Below the pieces are notes generated by a model. The model ran no database searches. It worked only from the letters and a program-made list of their open reading frames with translations, and was not told the DNA's origin. From Chara braunii (lineage: Eukaryota; Streptophyta; Charophyceae; Charales; Characeae): a stretch of DNA of 32,045 nucleotides. Below are positions 20,010-29,729 of this stretch, in pieces (position 1 is the stretch's first letter; each line of letters begins with the position of its first letter). The stretch is taken from assembly GCA_003427395.1 (NCBI GenBank), contig BFEA01000002.1, positions 5,261,999 to 5,294,043 of the forward strand, written 5' to 3'. Position numbers and translations under genes: made by a program.

Positions 20010-20520
20010 GCGGGTCGCACCCCTACCATGTCCTTTTTTTTTGTTTTCACTTTCTATCATTGTTTTGCACAGGCTATATTGGAAACCGGAATTTTCAAAT
20101 TTTCCAAAAAAAGAGAAAAAAAAGAGAGAGACATCAGTGAGGCACAAGGTCCCACTTTGACCAATAACACACGTTGGCCGTCAATATTTTTTGTTTTTTG
20201 TTTTTTGTTTTTTTTTTCCGTTTGGAATGGCCATCAATCTTTGTCATCTACAGGCTGTATTTTGTGTCCATGCGAAGTGGGACTTCACTTCTCTGGTGAG
20301 GTAGGTGAGGCTCCAGTTGCCTTAAACCACCAGTACACGCCTCGAATCGGCCACGGGGCCGTGTCCAAGGCTGAAAAGTGCCGCCGGCCGCGGATTTCTC
20401 TTATCAACGGTGCCCACTTTCCCGGATAGGCTACGGGTTCCTTTTCAGCAAGGCTGGGGCTGTGTACTGACGGTTTAAATTGTTCATTTCTGACCACAGA
20501 TGTCAAGAAATCTCTGGCCA
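20010..20520. other. stretch without recognised genes; T-rich runs
   Basis: Several T/A homopolymers (20033-20042, 20190-20218). From 20290 to 20460 the sequence is GC-rich, with short self-complementary pieces such as CACGG/CCGTG. No domain was seen in either strand. Confidence 0.35.
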
Positions 20521-20540
20521 GCAATGGAGAATCCAGCTAT

Positions 20541-20581
20541 GTGGGACCTCACCCCTGAGAGGTCCGGCCGAGGAGTCCCAC
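20541..20581. repeat. inverted repeat with alternative hairpins
   Basis: GTGGGAC (20541-20547) pairs with GTCCCAC (20575-20581), and GACCTC (20545-20550) pairs with GAGGTC (20559-20564). The two stems overlap by three bases, so the outer and inner stems compete. There is no T-run to suggest a terminator. Confidence 0.5.
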
Positions 20582-21075
20582 CAGCAAATGGTATTGGATT
20601 CAGACCCTGAATCTGGGTGGATTTTAAGCAGAGATGCAGAAAGCAGATGAATCACAATTACTTGCACAATCTTAAATGTATGTAGCCCTAATCACAGCCC
20701 TGGTTGGATGTATGTGACAGCAATGCAGTTCAGAATAAGGAAAGGAGTCCTAGGCTGAGTATATCCTTATTGTTCTATATATTTTGGAACAGGCTGGGGG
20801 TCTGAAGATATTTTGCACAATGCTGATTGACCAGACCTTCTACTCCCCTCCCTTTTTTTTTTTTTAAATATATTCTTCCCTCAATTTGACCTCACACTAC
20901 CTACTTACCACTACTCCGCCCCTCCCATTCAAGGCTGCCCTTTCTTTTTTTGTCTTTTGTTTTTTGAAAAGGGCGATGGCCTTGAGATATTATCATCAAA
21001 CTGACCGGGCCCAGGTAAATTCAGAAGTATTTAATTTCCTTTATCTAGCACCATCTGGATTTGAATTCAGGTGGG

Positions 21076-21150
21076 ACAAGATGTGGTAGCTCAGTTGGTT
21101 AGAGCTCTGCTGTTGCGAAAGATTGGACCACTGGACGCGCTGGTGCTTAG
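21076..21150 (+). ncRNA. tRNA-like sequence with A box (SINE-like head)
   Basis: TAGCTCAGTTGGTTAGAGC is a canonical tRNA D arm and Pol III A box. No convincing B box follows at the expected distance (AGATTGGACCA is a poor match). This is likely a decayed tRNA-derived promoter. Confidence 0.4.
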
Positions 21151-21168
21151 CGCTAACCTGCTCTGCGT

Positions 21169-21268
21169 ACCGGCTGGTGAGACCCGGCCATACTCCGTGG
21201 ACTGGGGTGGTAGTGGTGACCGGCTGGTGAGACCCGGCCATACTCCGTGGACTGGGGTGGTAGTGGTG
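21169..21268. repeat. perfect 50-bp tandem duplication
   Basis: ACCGGCTGGTGAGACCCGGC starts at 21169 and at 21219. The two 50-bp units are identical over their whole length, which implies recent origin. Confidence 0.95.
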
Positions 21269-21417
21269 TTCGCCATATCTACCCCCGGTCATCTTGGTGT
21301 CCGCGTCATCCTGGCCAGGTGATGGTGGACCTTCCACCTGGCACATCGGGAGACGGTACGTCGGTGTGAGGCGTCTATTTTTGTTGGATCTAACGGCGCA
21401 TCTATTTGTGGGTCGAC

Positions 21418-21927
21418 ATGATTTCGAATGGGGACTTAAGGCGAGGGGCGGCTGAATGGTTGCTGATCATAGAAGAAGGTGGTCGCCGCTTGCAAGAGGT
21501 CATGAACACTCTGTTTTCGAGTCATGGGGATCAGTTTGGGGCTGATGGGGGGACAACCGCACTGGGGCCATGGCTGGAGGATATGAGGCAGCGCATGCTT
21601 GATGTCATTTGGGAGTTGGAGGAGGGGCCGGCTCGTCAACTCTATGATTTCATTGACTGGCATCATGCAGTCCTTCTCATGCACGGATGCTACGATATCT
21701 TCAGGAAAGGGCGGGATCGTTGTGCCGCCCTGGAGGTAGGGCTGTCGGTGCATTCCGACGGGAGTGATCAGAGGCTGGGTGCGGGTGAAGGATTGACGGC
21801 AAGGCAGAGTCTACCAACACCGGGACAGGAGTGTGAGTCCTTGGGAGTGCCGCCTTGCGCCAACACCGTGACTGGTTCACGGCGGTCGGGGCGCACATCT
21901 TCGAAGTGCCACCGGGTGAGAGTCTGA
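21418..21927 (+). CDS. hypothetical protein, unknown function
   Basis: From the ATG at 21418 the ORF runs 169 codons to TGA 21925. The first ~110 residues look like a real soluble helical protein: balanced charge, with Trp and Leu spaced for helices (for example EWLLIIEEGGRRLQEVM, WLEDMRQRMLDVIWELEEG, LYDFIDWHHAVLLMHG). The last ~60 residues are Gly/Ser/Pro-rich and less convincing. I recognise no family. It lies just after the tRNA-like sequence and tandem repeat, so it could be an exon of a larger gene or part of an unknown mobile element. It is one of the few ORFs here not explained by repeats. Confidence 0.35.
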   Translation: MISNGDLRRGAAEWLLIIEEGGRRLQEVMNTLFSSHGDQFGADGGTTALGPWLEDMRQRMLDVIWELEEGPARQLYDFIDWHHAVLLMHGCYDIFRKGRDRCAALEVGLSVHSDGSDQRLGAGEGLTARQSLPTPGQECESLGVPPCANTVTGSRRSGRTSSKCHRVRV

Positions 21928-22249
21928 CCGGGGATCTCCGCCATGACACGAGCTATCGGGATCGCAGCGAGTGAGTGCGTGCGACCGGCCATCCTCGTGT
22001 GACAAGTGGAGACTAGGGGGGGGAGGGGGAGGTGACACGTGGAGGTGCCAGATTTAGTAGTGCCCCCCGGGGCGGTGGCTATCCAACCCGCCGGTAAACC
22101 CGGGGCAAAGCGCGCGAAGCGGGAAGGCGAGATGCTCTAGTGATGAGCAGCCATGATCAAGACAGGAAAGGAGGGCCAAAAAAAAAATAAATTCTGTAGT
22201 TCATCTACAGCGGAGGTGAAGACAGCGGAATTTCTATCTCCACAAAACT

Positions 22250-22670
22250 GGGGAAAAGAGGCGAGAGGCGAGAGTGGAGGGACACTGCAGCGAGTGGTAA
22301 CAACAGCCCCAGCCCTNGGGGAAGAGGGCGCGACCTTGTGGTGAACGGGGTGGACGACCACGTCAGGCGAAGTCAGCGAAATCTCCAGATCTCCAACCCA
22401 TAAAAAAAGGTGAAGGTGAATCAAGAGGCGAGAAGCGGACGGATGCAGCAGCGAAAACAGAGACGGAGAAGAAGCGAGAGGTGAGAGGGGGGGGACACTG
22501 CAGCAAGTGGGAGCCACGGGCGGCGGGAGGAATCGGATATAGTGGTGGCAACGGTCCTATCTCTTGGGGCGACAAGCGAAGACAGAGAAATCTCCAGATT
22601 TTCAACTCGTAAACGAAGGGGAAGGTGAACCGAGAGGTGAGAAGCGGACGGATACAGTAGCAAGTGGGAG
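22250..22670. repeat. imperfect ~210-bp tandem repeat
   Basis: GACACTGCAGC-AGTGG recurs at about 22279 and 22492, and the AAATCTCCAGAT, GAAGGTGAA, GAGAAGCGGACGGAT series recurs at about 22379 and 22588. The unit is purine-rich and diverged. Antisense ORFs across it are repeat translations. Confidence 0.65.
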
Positions 22671-23280
22671 ACAACGATTTCTCGTGCACTCGTCAGAGAT
22701 AGGAACTGCCTTCAACAAAGGTGGACATACTATTCTCCTCCTCATGGGGCCCCGTGTGAACCACACGGTGGAGGAGGAAGAAAAGGTTGTCAACAAGAGT
22801 ACGACGATGGACCTCTTCAACCCCTGTCGGTACCATCCTCTCCCCTGCCTCTTCTCCAAGCTCCTCTTCAATCCCTCCTGCCCCTTGACTGGATGTCCCC
22901 ACATAAATGATCGATTGACCCTTTTTTTTTTCTTTTTTTTTTGTGGACGCCGCACATCTGCAACCGCATCTCGCATCACCTGGCGTCGCTGGCGACAGTT
23001 TGCATTAACTGATACTGAGGGCTAACCTGCCGTTCACCTGGCAACAGGTTGTGTTAACTAACACCCAGGGCTGATACGGAGGGCTGACCTGCGGCTCCCC
23101 CGGGTAGGCAGAAATCTCGCCACAAAATATACGTCAGAGGGAACGAGGAAAGGACAGCATGACGGCGAAGGAAGAAGGAAAAAGGGTCGGGCGGAAAAAA
23201 CTATTCTATCAGGGGGCGATGCGCCACACGGCTAAAGGGAAAGAACACATCGCCTCACAAAAGCAACAGGCACAGGACAT

Positions 23281-25886
23281 TTGCATGACTGTGGCAAACA
23301 ACAGCAGCACAAGACGTCCACTCCGCCCGCACAACTTCTGGGAGAATTAAAGGCGACAAAGGAAGGAATCGAAGCACAAGCGACTCCGGGCTCGTCATCC
23401 ACCTCCTAGGCGGGCAAGGTGAAGTGCATGTACAGCAGGGAATCCTTGACAATCCAGGGGGGGGAAAAAGAAAATGGAGATTGGACATGGCAGATTCTCG
23501 TCGAAAACACCACCGTGCCGACAGCCAGTGCATACTTCCTCTCTAGGCTCCTCACCAACTCAGAGGATCACCTAGTTCATCAGGGGGGTAAAAAGATTCA
23601 GGTTAAAACCTTGCCTGCTGCCAAAATCCACGAGCGGGATGAGCTCTACACACATCATGCAAGCAACTGGGTCTTCTACGATGATGCAGCATACAAGTCC
23701 TCCAATGATAAGATCGGCTGGCTCCAAAAGAGACTCGCGGCCCTCAAAGGGAATGAGGAGGGAGACAAAGATTACTTCCTGATACAACCGGTCTCTTCGT
23801 CAGTATTCACAATCATCGGCATGATTGATACTGACAAGAAACTAATTGACACGTGGCGCAGTGTGCCCTGCGGACGGTCTGAAGTTCAAATCTACCCATG
23901 GTTGCCCCAAAGACAACAAAGCAGGGAGGAGAGACGCAGCCAGCTCATGGCTGACTATTATTGGGTCGAGTACAGGCATGTGCCGAACGAAATTTAGGCA
24001 GCCTTTGTTCAAGATCTGGCATAAAAATATGACATTATCAATTTTATAGACCCCCTTCCGACATATGTAGCACTACGAGATGACTATCTAATGTTAGCAT
24101 TGGATCTGCCGAAGAACTGCATCTTCCAAATCGATGATGTGATACAGTTTAGAATAGGGGGCAAAAACTTCAAAATCCACACGGCCCATAAACGAAGACC
24201 GTGGTGTTTTAAATGTCAACAATACGGTCATAGTGCCTCAGAGACTGACTGCCCCCACCACCCTACCAGACGCGTGAAGGCAACTAGTCGTCTGCTCCGA
24301 GACCCGTTCAGGGCAACACATTGGCGTATGGTTGACCCAGGCCATGAGGGCTGGGTATATATTGATGAGGTCAAAGAGGGAGGAGGGATTAGAGGATGGG
24401 AAGGGCAAGCTGCACAGCAAAGAGCAGAACTGAATGAGGGCGAGGCGACGCGAGAGGGTGAGCTGATTTTCAGCTGCAGGAAAAGGAACAGCCTGGTGGT
24501 TCAGAGAGAGGGATGAAGGGAGGGGAGCAAGTGGTGCTGCAAGAGAAAGAAAAGGAAGGAGGGGGAACGTCATAGGGGGGGATGGCTAGGATCTAGCCGC
24601 AGAAAACGGGAAACGTTGCAGATAGGGGGGGACGCTACAGGAATACACAATTAGGACCCAGCAGCCAGAGGCCATAGTGAGACAAGACGACATGATGGTA
24701 GCACGACAGGCGGAGGAAGGGGAAAGCCAACTCTCTCATACAGAGGAGGTGAAAGAGATGAAAACACTCGAAAAGGATGGGTCACGGACGAGTCATGCGT
24801 CCCAAAGCACATAAGACTCAAAAGAAAAATATGTGAACACTATGCATTTTGGTTCTCTCAACCGGAGGATCCCTTGCAGCAGGCCTTCGAGCCTGAGCCA
24901 ATGGAGGTGGAAGGGCCAGAGCCCTTGTCAGAAGGAATATCTGCACCGCCATTAGAAGTGATTATGACCGACCCCTCACCGGAAACACAATAGGAGACAG
25001 GGGACAGGATGAAGGCACTGATGGTATGGCTCCTCACACAACTAAAGGGTCGCTATGCACACTTCACGCACCTGACAAAAGACTTCCGAGACCAGGCATA
25101 TCTCGACCTTTTCAAAATATTGGACAACAGCCCTAGTCTCCAACAGACTCTGGAACATGGGCTCCCCCAGTCGATTAGCGGGTAGGAAACCTGGCACCGG
25201 GTGTGGTGCATAGTCCACCATCAATTCCACTGCCCCCCCCCCCCTCGGGGCAGGAGCAGTGCAACTCCTCCGCATCCACCCCTTCCCTGGATCCTCTGCT
25301 GACATCACCCGCTGTCCCCCTGGCCTTTGACCCTCTACCCCAAGCTGCACTTGCCCCAAAGGACCTTGAGCTTCCCCGCCGCCCGCGCTTGCAGCACCTA
25401 ATAGAAAAAGGGTTTTATCAAGAGCCATTACCGATGGGGGACAAGGTGTTGGTGATCCCGATAAGGAAGAAAAATGGTAGGTGGGAGGTGGGCCTCTCCC
25501 TGACGGAGGAAAATGACTATTCTCCCTACAAGGGGGCACTCACACTACATGGTTGGAAACTGCAGCAGGACGAAGAAGGGCAATGCAACTTTAAGCTTAA
25601 GGAGGCAAAAGATTTTATTACTGCGCATTATGAAGCAGGACCAAAAGCAATGATACGAGTGGGGTCGGGGTCCTGCAAAATTGCGGATAATGACCTATAT
25701 GTTTTATTTGACGAAAAAAAGGAGGCAGATCTGACCTGGGTAACGTACAACGCTTTATTGGAACGGCAACACCTGAAAATCAAACCCAGCCACATCTGGC
25801 ATAATAGGGAGATAATCATCGCCTTGTGTTCCATAGTCCGGAAGAACATAATCAACAACGTGGTCGCATGGGACCAGTACACATGA
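23281..25886 (+). pseudogene. LINE-2 ORF1 with CCHC knuckle, broken
   Basis: Frame 1 carries an N-terminal domain (about 23480-24180) with VEYRHVP and FIDPLPTYVAL blocks like the RNA-binding gag-type domain of plant L1 ORF1. A knuckle follows, C at 24205, C 24214, H 24229, C 24250, spaced C-x2-C-x4-H-x6-C (two residues longer than usual before the last Cys). Then come a charged linker, a helical segment (about 25010-25160), a Pro-rich segment and the C-terminal domain shared with LINE-1 (frame 3, 25203-25886). In-frame stops: TAG 23407, TAG 23995, TAA 24022, TGA 24514, TAG about 24991 and TAG about 25183. A frame change lies near 25150-25200. The start codon is uncertain. Confidence 0.7.
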
Positions 25887-25978
25887 CACTCTCTATAGGG
25901 CAGGAAATCGGGGAAACGGTCGGGACACTAGGAGAATGGAATGGATCGAAGCACTATACGACCGCAATAAGGTCTGAC

Positions 25979-27096
25979 GCAACACTCTTCGCAAGGCAGA
26001 TGTAGACCTCAGATCCATCAACGTAAACGGTCTGGCCACACTTTGCCCAGACAAGTCTCAGGCCATACGGGACCTTCTCCGGCGAGTTGAGGGACGAAGT
26101 TGGCCTGATGTGGTCTGCATACAGGAAACACACCTGACTGATTCCCCTGATCACAACAGAGCGCATAAGGCGGTTTGGCCGCATCACGCCTTCAGTGCAC
26201 ATGCACCGCCAGCAAGTGCGGGGACATCAATATGGATTCCCCCAGACTCTCGCCTAGAGATCTTATACCACAAGAGGGACACAGAGGAGGGCCGATGGGT
26301 TTCAGTATTGGGGGCACTAGAAATAAAACTTATCTGTATTTTTTGCATCTACGCCCCCAACGTTGTAGAGGAACGCAATAAATGTTTTTAAAAGATTCAA
26401 ACTAAAATGCCACAAGGCATTCCCATCATTCTCGCTGGGGATTTTAACGCAACCCCTGATCGCTGGCAGGTCCCCTCGTCCACCAGGCATCAGGTAGAGG
26501 AAGACGAAAGCATGCTTTAATAATGGACATTCACATGTATCCGCTTGTGTAGCTCTCTTTCTTTTTTTGATACCTTCCACCGCTTCTTTCCCACAGAACA
26601 GACATTTACATGTATCCGCAACAACGACCCAACCAGGCTCTCTAAATCAAGGATTGACCTGATCGTTATCTCAGAAGACCTGGCGGGCAGCTTGACACTC
26701 GCAGCAATCCTCTCGTCTAATCCTTATCCTGGGTTGGACCACAAAATGTGCATGATAGCGCTGACCTTTCGAAAGAGGTCGGATCAAGGCCCGGGGTTCT
26801 ATAAACTAAATACTTATTTGCTCCGTCTCAAATATTTTCAGAAGTATCTGACTCAAGTATTGGCATACTGGCGAGAACGTTACTCTGACGTGGACTCACC
26901 TTTGCCATGGTTCAATAATGGACTATTTTTTCTCGCAAAAAATTGCAACGAATTTTCCAAACAACTTACTAAACAACGAAACCATCACGAAACAGACCTA
27001 CTAAACCAACTTCAAAAGCTAGAACAACAACCAACACCTCACGGTCCGGACCACTACGTACACACTATTCAAGCAGTCAAAACCCAACTACTCTAG
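25979..27096 (+). pseudogene. LINE-2 ORF2 N-terminus: APE endonuclease and spacer, broken
   Basis: Frame 1 is kept from 25979 to 27096. Endonuclease motifs in order: SINVNGL, CIQETHL, CIYAPN, LAGDFNATPD, SKSRIDL (Arg intact, unlike LINE-1) and LDHKM. The spacer then shows GFYKLNTYLL, matching FYKLNTSLL of LINE-1, and AQYRWQGARIR, matching WRIQARIR. TAA at 26389, TAATAA at 26518-26523 and TAG at 27094 interrupt the frame. A 75-bp partial duplication inside the endonuclease (26527 and 26602) brings an extra TFTCIR. No reverse transcriptase follows. Confidence 0.85.
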
Positions 27097-27100
27097 CAAG

Positions 27101-27214
27101 CTCAATATCGCTGGCAAGGTGCCCGGATTCGCGGCAAACTCAATATCGCTGGCAAGGTGCCCGGATTCGCGGCAAACTTAATATCGCTGACAAGGTGCCC
27201 GGATTCGCGGCAAA
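27101..27214. repeat. three tandem 38-bp units
   Basis: Units start at 27101, 27139 and 27177; the third has two or three changes. The unit derives from LINE coding sequence (the RWQGARIRGK region). As 38 is not a multiple of three, expansion alone breaks the frame. Confidence 0.9.
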
Positions 27215-27383
27215 CTCTCTTATTTCAGAAAACAGGTTAGAAAATTTACGAGATGTTGTAATATGAAGACTTATTTAGATGGTTATATGAGTATATAACT
27301 TTATGAAAAAAAAGAAATTGCGAATTGAAAATCGGACAAAAATGATTGAAAAATCAGATTTACAGATCTTCCGTCGGATGTCG

Positions 27384-27745
27384 CGCAGTGATTTTTCATG
27401 AAATTCCTATTCAAGAGTATGTTCTTTGCCACATAGTTGCTTCCTTTAACAATGATTTTAACTACGATCAGGACTATTTTCTTGATTTCAGATATTCGTG
27501 AGTCCAATATTAGACATCTTAGATAAATTTGTTAAATATTGTCTTTAAATTTTAAATGTCATTTCGCAGTGATTTTTCGTGAAATTCCTATTCAAGAGTA
27601 TGTTATTTGCCACATAGTTGCTTCCTTTAACAATGATCTTAACTACGATCAGGAATATTTTCTTAATTTCAGATATTCGTAAGTCCAATATTGAACATCT
27701 TAGATAAATTTCTTAAATCTTATCTTTAAATTTTAATTTCCAAAA
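27384..27745. repeat. 181-bp AT-rich tandem duplication
   Basis: CGCAGTGATTTTTC begins both units, 27384 and 27565. The following 180 bp align with few changes (TTCAAGAGTATGTT, TTTCAGATATTCGT and TCTTTAAATTTTAA in both). No ORF. This AT-rich block replaces the expected LINE-2 reverse transcriptase. Confidence 0.9.
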
Positions 27746-28329
27746 GATGTTTCAGAGAGATTTCCTAATTTCCATTTCTGATTTTCAATTTCTAAAAGTA
27801 TGCTTTTGAATTTTTTTTTCTATTCAAGAAAACCTATGTCTGCAAATCTTAACCTCGTGGTCTTGATTACTCTTGCGATAAACTCTGATTTGGATTCACT
27901 CTTTCTGTTAAATGGTATTTCAAAGCTTGTCTGGGTCTTTGTACGGTATATTTGCGGTTTGCTTTGTGTATCTGTGGGGTTTTCCTTTAGGGTTGGAGCC
28001 CCTCCCCGTGGGGGTTTCATAAGGTGGGAGGTGTTATCCTTGGAGGGGGGAAGCGGTATTGAGGGATTGTCTTTTTCTGGGCCAGACTGATTTAGGTTGG
28101 GGAGAAAAGGTAAGAGGGTGGCTACTTATAGCAGGGTATGAGGATCCTGCTTTTTTAGGGAATGCGTAATTTCGATGACCACACAGTGGGCCTATATGTG
28201 TTGTAGAGTCCTGGATGACTCTGTTATCTCAAAACAAGAAGGAAAGGGGGGGAAGCTAAAATTGGAGGCAGGAAGGTAGTAAGGGGGCTCTCAAGAGAGG
28301 AAGGTTGTTTGTTAAGGTAAGTAGGTTAG

Positions 28330-28480
28330 AAGGACGATGTTGGGATGACACATGCCAGTGCTGGAGTTTCTGCTCTGTGACCTAGGGGGAGCTTGAGGCC
28401 TGTGGAGTTATGTCGAGGGTGGAAGGCGTAAGCAGACCGTCCGACGTAGTCGGCGTCAGGGTATTGACCTTGTAACATGT
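28330..28480 (+). repeat. diverged composite-repeat sub-units
   Basis: GCCAGTGCTGGAG, TCTGTGACC and GCTTGAGGCCTG, then a second block with TTGTAACATG, follow the pattern of the sub-repeats in the core unit but are strongly diverged. Confidence 0.4.
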
Positions 28481-28489
28481 TTAGGGGTT

Positions 28490-29624
28490 TGCCGCTAAGG
28501 AAACTGTCGAGGGAGAAAGACACTTTCTGTCCATCTGAACTAGGTTGGTCGGTACTGGGGGGGTTGTGGTGCCCCGTTACCCTTGCAGAAGGGGGTATGA
28601 GATCAAGTGAGTTCTGGTACGAGGACTGAAAGCCTGGACTGACGTTCCGTCTGTTGAGGGGGGGAGTTTAGGAAAGTAGGCGGTTTCATTCGACCCCTCG
28701 CTCTTCATATTTTTCCTAACTTTTTCGTTTTTTTCAATTATACTCTATCTCATGAGGAAAGTTAAAAACAAAAAAGGTTGGCCGTTTGGTGGTCCTTAGA
28801 ATGTCTTTAGGACTTTGGGATTCTTATCAACGCATCCTAGGTTGCTTCGAAGTCTGTTATACTCAGTGATCTGCGGCTTTTCGATGCCAGAACGACGCTG
28901 ACCGGTGCTGGGGTGTTGCCCTGTAACCTGCTGATGCAGGAGCGTGCGGCTTGGTAGAGAGATCTGGGGATGCTTTGGGGTGGGCATTCCAAGGAACAAC
29001 CAAGGGTTGCTGTCGGGACGGCGCTGGTCGGAGCTAGGGTGAGTTGTGTTGCCCTGTAACCCAGCAGGACGTGGGGGTGTGAGGCCTGGAAGAGCTCGGC
29101 AGGAAGTAAGACAGTTTTGGAGAGCTTTGGAAGGGGTTGTTAGGGATTTCGAGGTTTTCGGAGCATTTGTAGGACCTCCGTGGTCTATTCCCAGGCCTCC
29201 CAAATTACTGCTAGTGTTCGTAGGTATCTCAAAAAGAGAACGAGGTGAGTGGGATAAGGAGATGGTGGGATATCACGTGTCCTACTAGTGAGGGGGCTAG
29301 CTGGTAGGATGAGAATAGGGTATAGCAGAGGCGGAGATGGTGGCTCTGCAGCAGTAAGTCTTACCAGAGTGAGGTAAAGAGGATGGACGGGGGGGGGGGT
29401 TCTGAGTCGTTTTCTGAATCTGCTTATTTCTTAAGTTTGTCGTAGTCATTTCCTATGCAGCTCCAATTCTTTCTGAGCCAAAGCCGGGTAATGGTCCCGG
29501 TATCTCAATTTCCAAAATTCTATGTAAACTTTCATATGGGATGCTGGGCCCGGTTCCCAGCATGTGCTGCTCCCCACGAATAGACTGGAGTTTTTTTCTT
29601 AAAAAAAAAAAAAAAAAAAAAAAA
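28490..29624 (+). mobile_element. poly-A-tailed composite repeat, second forward copy
   Basis: The leading block (28490-28690) matches 2780-2990. One core unit lies at 28806-29190. A tail block (29270-29450) matches 3930-4080. It ends with a full module (29536-29590, stem GCTGGG/CCCAGC), TTTTTTTCTT and 24 A (29601-29624). This has the same architecture as 2780-4346, with one core unit instead of two, so core number varies between copies. Confidence 0.7.
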
Positions 29625-29729
29625 GGTTTCGGCTCGGATTTTTTGCTTTCAATCTATTGTATGTCACTCATGTCCTATCTAGTTAAAAAAAAACAACAAC
29701 AACGGGGGATGTGTTCGGAAATGGCTATC

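Larger units (their letters stand above)
23260..27235 (+). mobile_element. LINE-2: L1-like element lacking the reverse transcriptase
   Basis: ORF1 (about 23281-25886), endonuclease (25979-26760) and spacer (to about 27120) are present. The sequence then passes into a 3x38-bp repeat and unrelated AT-rich DNA, so the reverse transcriptase and 3' end are missing. Usual LINE truncation removes the 5' end, so loss of the 3' part points to later deletion or recombination. Same clade as LINE-1 by aligned endonuclease and spacer. Confidence 0.8.

Noticed and set aside
20541-20581. Rho-independent-type terminator
   Set aside because: There is no U-run after the hairpin and the context is eukaryotic. 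It is recorded only as an inverted repeat.
23159-23350. 63-codon ATG-led ORF as the true start of LINE-2 ORF1
   Set aside because: It is in a different frame from the recognised ORF1. The ORF1 frame itself extends upstream to about 23281 with only a TAG at 23407, so the link could not be shown.
27101-27214. CRISPR-like array
   Set aside because: The 38-bp units are directly adjacent with no spacers, and they derive from LINE coding sequence.
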